Shown: positions 14,163-24,107 of the stretch, in pieces
Position numbering within the stretch: the first letter of the stretch is position 1
Layout: each line of letters opens with the position of its first letter
Source of the DNA: Opitutaceae bacterium
GTDB lineage: Bacteria; Verrucomicrobiota; Verrucomicrobiia; Opitutales; Opitutaceae
Assembly: GCA_030648295.1 (NCBI GenBank)
Contig: JAUSID010000177.1
Span: 1-64,000, forward strand
Direction: 5' to 3'
DNA length: 64,000 bases
The notes under the pieces: model-generated
Told to the model about the DNA's origin: nothing
Seen by the model: the letters and a program-made list of their open reading frames with translations, nothing else
Databases searched by the model: none
Position numbers and translations under genes: made by a program

Positions 14163-14208
14163 CACTCGATCCTTCGCGTGAAGGCCGGTTTTCGCATCGC
14201 GCGAAAAC

Positions 14209-15546
14209 CTACTGCATCACACCGATGCGCTGCGTGGGCAGGGCTCCGCCGCGTTGCGCGCGGAGCAATTCGCGGCGCAGCCAATCCAGCGCCGCATTCA
14301 CCGCCCGCGTTTTCACCGTCCGACGCGGGCCCGGGTAGCTCAGCTTCTTCGACCACACGCCCATGGGCGAAAACAGCGCGACGAAAATCGTCCCAACGAC
14401 ATTGCCGCCATTGCCCGTTGCCGCCGCCCCCGCGAAGCCCGTGACCGCCAGCGCGTAATCGGCGCCGAGTGTTTCCGCCGCGCCGGTGGCCATCGCGACC
14501 GCCGCCTCGTCGCTGACCGCGCCGTGCTGCAGGAGCAGGCACTCTGGCACGTCGAGCAGCTGCGTCTTTATGTCGTTCGAGCAGCACACCACGCCGCCGG
14601 CGAAAAATTTGCACGCGCCGCAGGATTCGCTGAACGCGTTCGCCAGCAGTCCGCCCGTCGCCGTCTCCGCCACCGCAAGTTTTTTCTCCTGCACGCGCAG
14701 GAGCTCGGCGCAGACGCGCGCGAGCGAATCGTGACCGTAGCACACGAAATCGTCACCGAGCAGATGCGCGCACTCGCCGGCGACCGACTCGAGCTTCGCG
14801 TGCGACAACGCGGCGGTCGGCGAACTCACCCGGCAGTCGACGCGGCCTTCATGCGCACAGAACGCGACGCTCAGGCCCGGGCCGGCGCGATCAAAAATTG
14901 GCTGCAGCTTCGTCTCGAGCGCGGACTCACCCACTCCGGCCGTGCGGATCTGCACATACGCCTCGCGGTCGAGCACGAGATGGCGCGCAGCGAGCCGCGG
15001 CAGCACCTTTTCGGTGAACATCGGCTGCATCTCGTTCGGCGGGCCCGGCAGCATGATAAGCACCTTGCCATCCTGCTCGGCCCACAGACCGGGTGCCGTG
15101 CCGTTCGCATTTTCCAAGACCTCGCCGCGCTCGAACACGTACGCCTGCTTCAGGTTGTTCGCCGTCATCTTCCGGCCAAAGCGCGCGAACCGTTCCGCGA
15201 TGGCTCGTGCCAGCACCGGGTCGAAAATCAGTTTCTGCCCGAGAACTTCCGCGACCACTTCGCGCGTCCGATCATCGCACGTCGGACCAAGCCCGCCGGT
15301 GGTTATAACCACATCCGCGCGCGCCCAACTTTCGCGAAACTGCGCCGCGATCGCCTCGGCTTCGTCCGTGATCGTCACGTTGCGCTGCAACAGCGCGCCC
15401 CGACGGCCCAGCTGCGCACCAATGAACGTGAGGTGCCCGTTGGCGGTCAGACCGAGCAGCAGCTCGTCTCCCAGCGTCAGCAGCTCATAACGAGGCTTCC
15501 TGGCTGCAGACGCGATATCTCCCCCGGAATTGTGGGCTGAAACCAT
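14209..15546 (-). CDS. cinA: CinA family protein (NMN amidohydrolase / competence-damage)
   Basis: 445 residues, start ATG 15546. The N-terminal molybdopterin-binding-like domain (about 18-190) has LLTLGDELLLGL, VVITTGGLGPTCDDRTREVV and VLIMLPGPPNEMQPMF; the C-terminal CinA domain (about 285-440) has LAVAETATGGLLAN, NDIKTQLLDVP and YALAVTGFAGAA. CinA cleaves nicotinamide mononucleotide amide in pyridine nucleotide salvage and is linked to competence. Length and domain order are those of full-length CinA. One oddity is the C-terminal motif ESCGACKFFAGGVVCC with a Cys cluster where other members have few. Divergent from uvrC. Confidence 0.93.
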   Translation of the reverse strand: MVSAHNSGGDIASAARKPRYELLTLGDELLLGLTANGHLTFIGAQLGRRGALLQRNVTITDEAEAIAAQFRESWARADVVITTGGLGPTCDDRTREVVAEVLGQKLIFDPVLARAIAERFARFGRKMTANNLKQAYVFERGEVLENANGTAPGLWAEQDGKVLIMLPGPPNEMQPMFTEKVLPRLAARHLVLDREAYVQIRTAGVGESALETKLQPIFDRAGPGLSVAFCAHEGRVDCRVSSPTAALSHAKLESVAGECAHLLGDDFVCYGHDSLARVCAELLRVQEKKLAVAETATGGLLANAFSESCGACKFFAGGVVCCSNDIKTQLLDVPECLLLQHGAVSDEAAVAMATGAAETLGADYALAVTGFAGAAATGNGGNVVGTIFVALFSPMGVWSKKLSYPGPRRTVKTRAVNAALDWLRRELLRAQRGGALPTQRIGVMQ

Positions 15547-15865
15547 ACTTGCGAGGCTGGAAATTAGGCGGATTCTGCCAAAACGCCAGCGACGATAGCG
15601 CCGCGCCTGTGACCGTCACGAATCCAATCTTCGCCAAACTCAACGCGCCCAACGACGATGGCTGGGGCGCGGCGCGTCGACCTGGAGTTCACCGACGCGC
15701 GAATTTCTTGGCGGCGAGTGGGAGGGGGCGGAATTCGGCCCGCTCACTCATGCTCGTCGCTCCGCTGCCGCGGCGGTGGCACCGCGGCTCCAGAAGTTGC
15801 GGGCGGGACGCCCGCGCTCCCAGGACGAACCATCCGAATGCGCCCCGGCACCGTGCGCTCGCCGG
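15547..15865. other. Intergenic region between cinA and uvrC
   Basis: 319 bp; divergent promoters are expected here. The only recognisable feature is one hairpin repeat (15797-15825) about 40 bp before the uvrC start. No gene is seen. Confidence 0.5.
15797..15825. repeat. GCGGGCG..CGCCCGC hairpin repeat
   Basis: TTGCGGGCGGGACGCCCGCG followed by CTCCCAGGA. Copies of the same unit occur at 17467-17487, 17551-17578, 31249-31277 and (inverted) 32994-33020; it is the commonest dispersed repeat of the window. Confidence 0.8.
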
Positions 15866-17491
15866 ATGAACGAAAACCAGCCAGTCACGCTGAAGGAAAA
15901 GGTCCGGCAACTGCCAGACAAACCGGGCGTTTACCTGATGAAGGACCGGCTTGGCCGGATCATCTACGTCGGCAAGGCGCGCAGCCTGAAGAAACGCGTG
16001 GCCTCGTATTTTCAGCGCGGCCGGGCGCTCACGATCGATCAGCCGAAAATTCGCGCCTTGATCGATCTCATCACGGACTTCGACATCATCGAGGTGAAAT
16101 CGGAGCCGGAGGCGATGCTCCTGGAGGGGAAACTGATCAAGCAGTGGCGCCCGCGCTACAACACCGACTTCGTCGACGACAAACGTTTCCTGCTCGTGCG
16201 CGTTGATCTCGCCGAGGAACTGCCGCGCTTCCGGCTGACGCGGCTGAAGAAGGACGATCGCTCGCGGTACTTCGGTCCTTTCGCGCACAGCGGACTGCTG
16301 CGGAAAACGCTGGGGCAGATGCGGCGGCAATTCGGCATCCTGCTCGGCGACAGCAATCCGCAGCCACTGCCCGACGGCCGCTGGCGGCTCTACGACGACG
16401 TGCGCGAGGAATTATACGGCACCGAGAACATCGTCACGGCGGCGGGCTACCGCCGGCGCGTCGAGGATGCGTGCACGTTTCTAGAGGGAAAATCGCGCGA
16501 GTGGCTGGAAACTCTGCGCGCCGAGATGACGGCGGCGGCGGCGAAGATGGAATTCGAGAAGGCGGCGGAACTGCGCGATGTGGTGTTCGCGCTCGAACAG
16601 ACGCTGCGCAAGACGCGACGATTCGAGCGGCATGATCCGACGCGGCTCGCCGCCGACGACGAAGCGGTGGAGTCGCTGCAGAAGGCGCTGCAGCTGCCGT
16701 CGCCCCCGCGGACGATGGAATGCTTCGACATTTCGCACATCTCCGGAACGTTCGTCGTCGCGTCGATGGTTCATTTCGCGGACGGACGGCCGGACAAGAA
16801 CAACTACCGGCGATTCCAGATCAAGAGCTTCATCGGCAACGACGATTGCCGCGCCATGCAGGAAGTGGTTGGCCGGCGTTACCGCCGGCTCGCCGAGGAG
16901 CGAAAACCGTTTCCCGACCTCGTGGTAATCGATGGCGGCCGCGGGCAGATCGGCGCCGCGCTGAAGGCGTTTGTCGCACTCGGGCTCACGCCGCCCGCGC
17001 TCATCGGCCTGGCGAAGCAGCATGAGACGATTATTTTTCCGGACGAACGGCCGCCGCTGAACCTGCCGCTGAATCATCATGGGCTGAACCTGCTGCAGCG
17101 GCTGCGCGACGAGGCGCACCGGTTTGCGAATACCTACAATGCAACGCTGCGCTCGAAGAAGATTCGCGAGAGCGTGCTCGATGACCTGATGGGCCTCGGC
17201 GCGAAACGCCGTGCCGGGCTGCTGGCGCACTTCCACAGCATCGAGCGACTGCGCGCGGCGACGGTCCAGGAGATTGCCGAGGTGGAGGGGTTCGGTCCGA
17301 TCCTCGCCGCGGAAGTGCATGATTTTCTGATGCGTCCGCCCACGGCGGATACGGAGCGCGAAACGGACGCTGCGGGTGACGCAGCGGCAAAGGGCGGAGG
17401 GCTGGGGGCGGACCAGAATGACGACGATGTCGTCGCGGAGGACGACGAAGGCATCGAGGGACCGGGGAACGCGGGCGTCCCGCCCGCCTGA
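15866..17491 (+). CDS. uvrC: UvrABC excinuclease subunit C
   Basis: 541 residues from ATG 15866 (an in-frame extension upstream runs through a repeat and is rejected). GIY-YIG nuclease at 10-95 (PGVYLMKDRLGRIIYVGKAR), UVR motif for UvrB contact at about 205-245 (EKAAELRDVVFALEQTLRK), UvrC RNase H-like nuclease domain at about 280-430 (MECFDISHISGT, LVVIDGGRGQIGAALKA, NTYNATLRSKKI with its His/Asp set) and helix-hairpin-helix at the end (EVEGFGPILAAEV). Makes the dual incisions in nucleotide excision repair. Slightly shorter than the usual 600. The stop codon and the last residues (GNAGVPPA) lie in a hairpin repeat, so the C-terminal tail is repeat-derived. Confidence 0.95.
   Translation: MNENQPVTLKEKVRQLPDKPGVYLMKDRLGRIIYVGKARSLKKRVASYFQRGRALTIDQPKIRALIDLITDFDIIEVKSEPEAMLLEGKLIKQWRPRYNTDFVDDKRFLLVRVDLAEELPRFRLTRLKKDDRSRYFGPFAHSGLLRKTLGQMRRQFGILLGDSNPQPLPDGRWRLYDDVREELYGTENIVTAAGYRRRVEDACTFLEGKSREWLETLRAEMTAAAAKMEFEKAAELRDVVFALEQTLRKTRRFERHDPTRLAADDEAVESLQKALQLPSPPRTMECFDISHISGTFVVASMVHFADGRPDKNNYRRFQIKSFIGNDDCRAMQEVVGRRYRRLAEERKPFPDLVVIDGGRGQIGAALKAFVALGLTPPALIGLAKQHETIIFPDERPPLNLPLNHHGLNLLQRLRDEAHRFANTYNATLRSKKIRESVLDDLMGLGAKRRAGLLAHFHSIERLRAATVQEIAEVEGFGPILAAEVHDFLMRPPTADTERETDAAGDAAAKGGGLGADQNDDDVVAEDDEGIEGPGNAGVPPA
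17467..17487. repeat. Hairpin repeat overlapping the uvrC 3' end
   Basis: GAACGCGGGCGTCCCGCCCGC; encodes the last residues of UvrC and may serve as its terminator hairpin. Confidence 0.75.
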
Positions 17492-17550
17492 TGGAGCGAC
17501 AGCGCCAGCAAGTGAAGCAGCCGGACGTACGCCGACTGCGGTACCAGACA

Positions 17551-17578
17551 TTGCGGGCGAGACGCCCGCGCTCCCAGG
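17551..17578. repeat. GCGGGCG hairpin repeat
   Basis: TTGCGGGCGAGACGCCCGCG then CTCCCAGG. Second copy after uvrC, opposite in orientation to 17467-17487. Confidence 0.8.
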
Positions 17579-17720
17579 GAAGCCCGGCTCCGCGCCTTTG
17601 GTGAGTTCGCTTGATGGAGCGACGAACGCCAGACCCGGGTGGCCGCTCGCGTTTCACGCCGAAGGTCGTTACTTGGTCCGTAGCGCGCACCCACCACGCG
17701 GGCCGCGCAGAAAGGATATC

Positions 17721-17924
17721 ATGAACTCCACCGCACTTGGTCTCCGCGTCGCCGCCACGATCTTCGGCCTTGTCTGCCTCGCCCAGCTTTTCCGGCTGCT
17801 GCTCAAAGTGGACATCGCGATCGGGAGCTTCCACGTCCCGCTCTGGCCCAGCGGCATCGCCGTCCTCGTCACTGCGGCGCTCTGTGTTTGGCTCTGGCGA
17901 CTCTCGACGCGACCGGTTGCGTGA
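17721..17924 (+). CDS. Small two-span membrane protein
   Basis: 67 residues from ATG 17721 with AGAAAGGA just upstream. Two hydrophobic spans (about 8-29 and 42-62: LWPSGIAVLVTAALCVWLW) separated by a short loop. No family name recognised; the compact two-span layout and terminal basic residues suggest an inner-membrane hypothetical protein. It stands alone between repeats and the convergent CE15 gene. Confidence 0.7.
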   Translation: MNSTALGLRVAATIFGLVCLAQLFRLLLKVDIAIGSFHVPLWPSGIAVLVTAALCVWLWRLSTRPVA

Positions 17925-17964
17925 ATTCGCGGTTTGCCACCGGATCGATTCCAGTTCGGCCCGG

Positions 17965-19260
17965 CTATTTCTGCATCATTCGATCCGCGAAATCCAGATA
18001 CTGCGCCCAGTCGTAAGCGGTAATCGCGTGCGGGCCGGTCCGGATATGATAGGCGAGCCCGTCACCGAGGACGGGAAAATCGACGCGGGGCATGTCAGCC
18101 ACGCCGAGGCCTTTCTTGCCAAACAGCGCGTAGACCGGCTCGGCGTGTTTCGCGCCGAGGAATTCGCCGCGCGGATCCGCCCATGGATCGCCCTCGGCGC
18201 TCGCCACGTGCAGGGGCCGCGGAGCGGCGAGCGCGATGAGTTCATGCTGGTCGACGGGCAGTGCCTCCTCATGCGCGTTGTAGCGCCGGAAGTTTTTTGC
18301 GAACCAGTGGGGAAACGACACGTTGATGCGTTCCACCGTCTCGCCGAACCGGCGCAGGCTGAGCGCCGCTCCGCCGCAACCGGAGTCATTCGAAATCACC
18401 ATCGCGAAACGTTCGTCCTGCGCGCCGGCCCATAATGCCGTTTTGCCGAGCCGCGAGTGGCCGTGCACCGCGACGCGTTTCCCGTCGATTTCGGGATCGC
18501 TCTGCAAGTAATCGAGCGCGCGGCTCAGTCCCCACGCCCAGATCCCGATGGCGCCCCACGCGTCTGGACGGCGCTCCTCCACTGAGCCCGTGTTGAATAG
18601 CGGGGCCACGTCGCGGCTGAACCCTTCCACGCGATCCTCGCACAGATCACCATAGTACACGGTTGCGGTGGCGTAACCGCGCGCCACGACGGTTTCGACG
18701 TCCCAAGCCCGCGCACTGAGCCCCCGCGACTCTTTCGTCACGCGGTTGTTCACGACTTTCTGGGCCGCGTTGGTCCGGACCCACCGGTCGCTGATCGTAA
18801 TGCCGGGGTCGGCGCTGACGCATTGGTTGCCATTGAAATTGAGTCCGAGAAATGCGGGCACCGGCGCCTGACGTGTTGCTCGCACGGGCTGATACATCAA
18901 CAGGCGCATCTGCGGTCCGTCTTTTTTCTCCGTGAACCAGATTGTGACCTCCTTGCGCACGGCTTTGCCGCCGAGCGCCGCGCGATCGGTTGAAGTCACG
19001 GCCCAATGCATCTTCGCCGGGCGCCCGGCCGGCGTGCGGCCATACACCTCGCGCGAGAAAAGTTCCAGCAGCTCCGGCCGCCGCTGGTTGCGCCAGGTGG
19101 CCGCGTCCCGCACCGCCGTGCCGTCGGCGCATACAAGCGGGTTGGGCAGGGTGTAGGGTGGAACTCTCGTCTCGTCGTAATTGGGCACGAATTTTTCGGC
19201 GGCGAGACCGGCGGCAGTCGCGGTGATCGAGCACAGGACCAAGGCAATGCGCTTGAGCAT
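17965..19260 (-). CDS. Exported CE15-type (glucuronoyl esterase-like) hydrolase
   Basis: 431 residues from ATG 19260, chosen because a signal peptide follows ([20 protein letters not shown]). Alpha/beta hydrolase with the CE15 nucleophile motif in the form [11 protein letters not shown] (classic GCSRNGK), then [20 protein letters not shown] with the family Arg and Glu, and a C-terminal [14 protein letters not shown] supplying the catalytic His. CE15 enzymes split ester bonds between glucuronate of xylan and lignin alcohols outside the cell; some bacterial members act on other uronate esters. Length fits the family. Stands apart from other glycan genes except the sialate esterase at 22 kb. Confidence 0.85.
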   Translation of the reverse strand: MLKRIALVLCSITATAAGLAAEKFVPNYDETRVPPYTLPNPLVCADGTAVRDAATWRNQRRPELLELFSREVYGRTPAGRPAKMHWAVTSTDRAALGGKAVRKEVTIWFTEKKDGPQMRLLMYQPVRATRQAPVPAFLGLNFNGNQCVSADPGITISDRWVRTNAAQKVVNNRVTKESRGLSARAWDVETVVARGYATATVYYGDLCEDRVEGFSRDVAPLFNTGSVEERRPDAWGAIGIWAWGLSRALDYLQSDPEIDGKRVAVHGHSRLGKTALWAGAQDERFAMVISNDSGCGGAALSLRRFGETVERINVSFPHWFAKNFRRYNAHEEALPVDQHELIALAAPRPLHVASAEGDPWADPRGEFLGAKHAEPVYALFGKKGLGVADMPRVDFPVLGDGLAYHIRTGPHAITAYDWAQYLDFADRMMQK

Positions 19261-19358
19261 GCGGCAGTGTGGCTTCGGACCGCCGCGACACGCAAGCCGC
19301 CGGTGCAGCGGAAAATCGCCATCGACACGCGCTGCTCCCACGGCAAAGGGATTAACGG

Positions 19359-21953
19359 ATGGAGCTTACCCACGAGAATCGCCGCACCCGCTGGTTGTGG
19401 CTCGTTGGTGCCTGGATGTTGCTCGCGGCGATCGTTGCCGTGCACTCGGTCCAGGTGCGCGACTACATCGCGCTGCTCGATTCGATGGGGCGAACGGGCG
19501 GCGCGGTCCCGGCAACGCCGCTCCAGCGGCCGTGCCCCACCATGTTTGCCGATGTGCAAACCTGGGTGCGGCATGCATTGACGTTGCTTGAAACCGATGC
19601 CTGGCGAATCCGCTACACTGCGATCGACAACGCCCCTTGGGGCCGCGAAGTCCACTGGAACTCGGCCTTCGCCTGGCTCATCGCGGGCAACGGCTGGATT
19701 CGGCACCTGTTCACGGGAGAGCCGGTCGCCTTGGCCACGGAGCGAGCCCTGGCTTGGTTCAACGTACCACTGCTCCTCGGCACGGTCATGGTGTTTTCCG
19801 CGTGGACGGCGCGCCGGGCCGGAGCGATGGCAGGGGTTTTCGTCGGCGTCGCGATCGTGTGCATGTCCGACTTTTACGCTGGGTACGCTCCGAACTATGC
19901 CGACCACCACAGCGTGCTTTCGGCGGCCAACTTCGGGGTGGTGCTCGGGGCGCTGTTCATGGGCGCAGGATGGTGGCGCACGTCGCCGGCTGGCAGTGTA
20001 CTCCTTCCCTCGTCACGCGAGGCGGCGCGAGGCGCGGCAATTTTTTCCGCCCTGTCGGGCGCTTTCGGTATTTGGGTGAGTGCCGCGTCGGTCCTCCCAT
20101 CCATCGCATTCGTCGGCACGGCCGGACTGCTCGCGACCTGGTGGCAGGGTCGCGCGCTGTCGCAGCAGGATGCCGCGTTCGATTCCGGCCTGTGGCGGTT
20201 GTGGGGGCGGCTCGGCGCGGCGGCGTGTATCCTGTTTTACCTGCTGGAATACGCTCCATCCCACATGGGCTGGCGACTCGAGGTGAACCATCCGCTGTTC
20301 GCCCTGGCCTGGTGGGGCGGCGCCGAAATTGTCGCAGGCCTCGCGGATTGGCATTTGGGAACAAAGCCGCGACGGCCGCTCTGGAAACTCGCGCTGCCGC
20401 TCCTGGCCGTCGCGGCACCAGCTCTGCTGATTATCGCGGCCGGCACGAAGGTCTTCGTCTTTCGTGATCCGTTTCTGCAGGGAATTTCAGCGCGCGTGGT
20501 GGAGGGCCTGGCGCTGCCCGCCGCGATGCGAAGAATGGGACTGTGGACAATCCTGGAGTCCCGGCTGGCATGGATTCTCGCGGCGATGCTGCCGCCCGTG
20601 ATCCTGATATGCTGGGGGCGGCGCGCTGATCGGCTGCTGCTTGGATTTGTCGCGATTACCTGCGGTGCCTTCCTCTCGATGGCGTTCATCCAGGTGCGTT
20701 TTTTCGCCAACGCCGGCGGCGCGCAGATCGGTGCCATTCTCGCCGGGATGGTGGCGCTGACGCAGACGCGATCGCTGCGTTGGCGCTATGGCCTCGTCCT
20801 TGGTGCCGTCCTCATAATGCTCGTGCTGCGAATCGGCTTCCTCCGCGAAGCTCAGGCGCAATTGCAGCGCCGTGAGATTACCCGGGTCGACGCGTTGCAG
20901 CCACTGTACCGCGACCTCGCCGCGCGGTTGCGGGCCGACCAACCCGATGGCGACATCGTGTTGCTGACGAATCCGGACGCCTCGAACGGAATCGGGTACT
21001 ACGGACGATTGAATACGATTGGAACGTTGTACTGGGAATGCGTCGAAGGCGTGAGGGCGGCGGCAAAAATGTCGGCGGCCACGTCGATGGACGAAGCCCG
21101 CGGGTTATTGCAGGCGCGGCGCGTCACACATGTGGCCATCACCTCGGAGAACAATTTTATCCGCGAGTACTTCGAGATGACCAATCCCGAAGCCAAGCCA
21201 GACGAGTGGAAGACGTGCTTTGCCTTTCAGTTGTTTCTCGACCGCGGGACTCCACTCTGGCTCGAGCGCATCGAGTACAATTCCCCGCCGGATGTCTTGA
21301 TTCCCCAGTTGCGGGTCCTGATGTACAAGACTCGGTTCGCCAAACCCGAGGCGGAATCAGCCTATGAAATCGCGCGCGCCCGCCGGCAGGCTGGAAATCT
21401 GTCCGAGGCCGAGCAGGCGGTGGACAAGGCGCTGGCAATCGATCGGACTTCGGCGGAATTCTGGCTGATCAAGAGCGAAGCCCTGTTGAACCGCGGTGCA
21501 CTCAACGAGGCAGTCTCCGCCGTGGATGAATGCCTGGCTCGAGCGCCGATCGCGAATCGCGTGGAAATCGCGAAATCTGCCGGCACGGGGTTTTATCAAA
21601 AAGGCGGACATCGCGCCGCCGTGAAGTATTACCGCGCCAGCCTCGAGCTTCATTTCGATCCCATCGTGGCATCGAATCTGGCATGGATTCTCGCGACCAC
21701 GCGCGATGATTCCCTGCGCGACGCACCGGCGGCGCTCAGTCTCGCGCGACGCGCCGTCGCTGAGAACCCCCAATCGTATCACATCCTTAGCGCGCTCGCG
21801 GCGGCCCTCGCTGAAGCGGGTCAGTTCACGGACGCGGCAACTGCCGCATCCCAAACGCTCGAACTCGCGCGGGCGGCGGGGGATCAGAATCTGGTTCCGC
21901 GGGCGGAGGAACGATTGCGCGCGTATCAGGCTGGCCGGCCCTGGCGCCAGTGA
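19359..21953 (+). CDS. GT-C-like membrane protein with C-terminal TPR
   Basis: 864 residues. Residues 1-480 carry a dozen or so hydrophobic spans; the first large loop holds [20 protein letters not shown] and a later loop [11 protein letters not shown], both resembling the periplasmic acidic and DHH-type loops of GT-C / STT3-like glycosyltransferases that use polyprenyl-linked sugars. Residues 480-690 form a soluble domain; about 690-860 contain TPR-like repeats ([38 protein letters not shown]). A role in protein or lipid glycosylation is likely but inferred; the acceptor is unknown. The gene is single, with the SGNH esterase gene 62 nt downstream. Confidence 0.7.
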   Translation: MELTHENRRTRWLWLVGAWMLLAAIVAVHSVQVRDYIALLDSMGRTGGAVPATPLQRPCPTMFADVQTWVRHALTLLETDAWRIRYTAIDNAPWGREVHWNSAFAWLIAGNGWIRHLFTGEPVALATERALAWFNVPLLLGTVMVFSAWTARRAGAMAGVFVGVAIVCMSDFYAGYAPNYADHHSVLSAANFGVVLGALFMGAGWWRTSPAGSVLLPSSREAARGAAIFSALSGAFGIWVSAASVLPSIAFVGTAGLLATWWQGRALSQQDAAFDSGLWRLWGRLGAAACILFYLLEYAPSHMGWRLEVNHPLFALAWWGGAEIVAGLADWHLGTKPRRPLWKLALPLLAVAAPALLIIAAGTKVFVFRDPFLQGISARVVEGLALPAAMRRMGLWTILESRLAWILAAMLPPVILICWGRRADRLLLGFVAITCGAFLSMAFIQVRFFANAGGAQIGAILAGMVALTQTRSLRWRYGLVLGAVLIMLVLRIGFLREAQAQLQRREITRVDALQPLYRDLAARLRADQPDGDIVLLTNPDASNGIGYYGRLNTIGTLYWECVEGVRAAAKMSAATSMDEARGLLQARRVTHVAITSENNFIREYFEMTNPEAKPDEWKTCFAFQLFLDRGTPLWLERIEYNSPPDVLIPQLRVLMYKTRFAKPEAESAYEIARARRQAGNLSEAEQAVDKALAIDRTSAEFWLIKSEALLNRGALNEAVSAVDECLARAPIANRVEIAKSAGTGFYQKGGHRAAVKYYRASLELHFDPIVASNLAWILATTRDDSLRDAPAALSLARRAVAENPQSYHILSALAAALAEAGQFTDAATAASQTLELARAAGDQNLVPRAEERLRAYQAGRPWRQ

Positions 21954-22015
21954 GGCGGTGGGTCGATTCGCGCCGGCGTGCTGGCAAAATCCAATTGGCC
22001 CGCGATCATTCGGCC

Positions 22016-23542
22016 ATGCGTGTGTGCCTTCGTCTCGCCCTGCTGCTGTTTGCCGCCGTCATCCGGGCGGATGTCATCCCGGCGCCGTTGTTCACCGATG
22101 GAGCCGTACTCCAGCGCGACAAGCCGCTGCCCGTTTGGGGCCGTGCCGATGCGGGCGAGAAGGTCGCGGTCTCCTTCCGCGGCGAGACCGTCCACGCCAC
22201 GGCCGGACCCGACGGCCGCTGGATCGTTTTTCTCCAGGCCGCCCCTGCGTCGGCCGAGGGCACGGTGCTGACCCTGAGCGGGAAGAATCTGGTGACGCTC
22301 CGCGACATCGTCGTGGGCGACGTGTGGCTGGCGTCAGGACAGTCGAACATGGAGTGGCCGGTATCGCGCGCCGCCAATGCGGAGCAGGAGATCGCGTCGG
22401 CGCGGTATCCGCTCCTCCGGCAGATCAGAATCGAGCGCACGGTGGGCGAGGCGCCGGCGGACCTGGTCAAGACGACGGGATGGCAGCCGAGTACGCCGGC
22501 GACCGTCGGCGCGTTCAGCGCCGTGGCGTATTTTTTCGCGCGCGAACTTCACCAGAAGCTCGGCATTCCCTTTGGCATCATCAACAGCAGCTGGGGCGGC
22601 ACGCCGGTGGAAGCGTGGATGAGCCCGGCGGCGCTCGCCAGCGATCCGCGGTTCGCCGTCGTCCAGGAGCGGTGGCAAAAGGTTCTCGCCGACTTTCCGG
22701 CGGCCAACGCGGCGTTCGATCGCCGGCTGGCGGACTGGACGCAGGCGGAAGCCGCCGCGAAGGCCGGCAACGCGGCCGTACACGCGGACTGGATACGCAA
22801 GAACCCGCGGCCCCGCCCGCCCCGAGGCCCCGCCGATCCATGGTCGCCGGCGGGTTTGTTCAACGGCATGATCAATCCGCTGCTGCCGTGTGCACTGCGC
22901 GGCACGATCTGGTATCAGGGCGAGAACAACGTGGATCGCGCCGCGGAGTACCACGCGTTGTTCAGCGCGATGATCACCACCTGGCGGGCGCACTTCGCGC
23001 AGGGTGACTTCCCCTTCTACTGGGTCAACCTGGCGAACTTCAACGCGCCTGGTGACCCGACCGGTGTCGCCTACGCGTTCCTGCGCGAGGCGCAGACCAA
23101 AACGCTGGCACTGCCGAATACGGGCCAGGCGCTCGCGATCGATATCGGCCATGCGGACGACATCCATCCGACGAACAAGCAGGACGTCGGGCGGCGCCTC
23201 GCACTGCTCGCGAAGCGCCGCGTGTACGATCTGGTCGTCGACGACACGGGGCCGACGTTCGCGAGCATCACGCGCGAAGGCACCGCGCTGCGGGTGCGGT
23301 TCACCAACGCCGAAACCGGACTCATCGCGCGCGACAAGCCGGTGCAGTCGCTCGAGGTGGCCGGCGCCGACAAGGTTTTCCGGCCCGCGCTCGGGAAAAT
23401 CGATCGCGACATGCTGATCGTTTCATCACCGCAGGTGAAACAGCCGGTCGCGGTGCGTTACGCCTGGCGCAACGCGCCGGAGGCGAATCTCTACAACGGC
23501 GCCGGGCTGCCCGCGGTGCCTTTTCGCAGCGACGATTGGTGA
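22016..23542 (+). CDS. Exported sialate O-acetylesterase family protein
   Basis: 508 residues from ATG 22016 with a short signal peptide (RLALLLFAAVIRA). SGNH hydrolase: nucleophile in WLASGQSNMEWPVS at about 105, FGIINSSWGGTPVEAWMS at about 190, GTIWYQGENNVDRA at about 298 and the Asp/His motif in DDIHPTNKQDVGRRLA at about 380. An Ig-like domain precedes and a beta-sandwich follows, as in other PF03629 enzymes of polysaccharide-degrading bacteria. It removes acetyl groups from sialic acids or from other acetylated glycans; the families overlap, so the substrate is not fixed. Intact and full length. Confidence 0.9.
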   Translation: MRVCLRLALLLFAAVIRADVIPAPLFTDGAVLQRDKPLPVWGRADAGEKVAVSFRGETVHATAGPDGRWIVFLQAAPASAEGTVLTLSGKNLVTLRDIVVGDVWLASGQSNMEWPVSRAANAEQEIASARYPLLRQIRIERTVGEAPADLVKTTGWQPSTPATVGAFSAVAYFFARELHQKLGIPFGIINSSWGGTPVEAWMSPAALASDPRFAVVQERWQKVLADFPAANAAFDRRLADWTQAEAAAKAGNAAVHADWIRKNPRPRPPRGPADPWSPAGLFNGMINPLLPCALRGTIWYQGENNVDRAAEYHALFSAMITTWRAHFAQGDFPFYWVNLANFNAPGDPTGVAYAFLREAQTKTLALPNTGQALAIDIGHADDIHPTNKQDVGRRLALLAKRRVYDLVVDDTGPTFASITREGTALRVRFTNAETGLIARDKPVQSLEVAGADKVFRPALGKIDRDMLIVSSPQVKQPVAVRYAWRNAPEANLYNGAGLPAVPFRSDDW

Positions 23543-23709
23543 ACCGATTGGCCGAAGCAAATTAGCCGCGAATAGACGCGAAGCCGGATCGGGCACGACG
23601 ATTTCGCAGCCGCTGAGGTGACGAGGCTGGGTTTTCGATCGACAACGCTCCCGCCTCGTTACCCCGGCTGCTGCGCGACCGGCCTTCGTTCGAGCCGGAG
23701 CTCACCCCA

Positions 23710-23943
23710 TCACGCCACCCGCGGCGGCGCCACGATCCGCGTGCGTAAAATCCCGACCCGCTCGATCTCGAGCTCCACCACATCGCCGGGCTTGAGCCAG
23801 CCGCCGGTCTTCTCCGGCCCGAGCTCGAGTCGCGGCACGGGCCGACCGGTCAGCGCCGCGAGTTCAATCCAGGTTCCGTCCGGCGATGCCGCCACCGGAA
23901 CAGGTTCGACGCTGGCCCGAGGTCGGATCGTCGCAACGCGCAT
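23710..23943 (-). pseudogene. Internally deleted fumarylacetoacetase-family gene
   Basis: A 77-codon frame from ATG 23943. Residues 1-33 look like the N-terminus of FAH-family proteins (MRVATIRPRASVEPVPVAAS, then WIELAALTG) and residues 49-77 are the canonical C-terminus (GGWLKPGDVVELEIERVG). The 180-200 residue catalytic core with the metal ligands is missing in between although the frame is open. An in-frame internal deletion of a once normal gene is the simplest reading; activity is not possible. Confidence 0.6.
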
Positions 23944-24107
23944 AATTCCTGTCGCTGAGCAAAACCGCCCTGCCACCGATGGTCGAATCTTAACCGTGCG
24001 CGGAGAGGCCAACTACCCGCGTAGCCCTCATGCTTTCCCGCTGCGCCTATCCACCGCCGGGTTCCCGCCACAACTCCGCCGGCAAAAAGTGGAGACAGGA
24101 AACGGCG

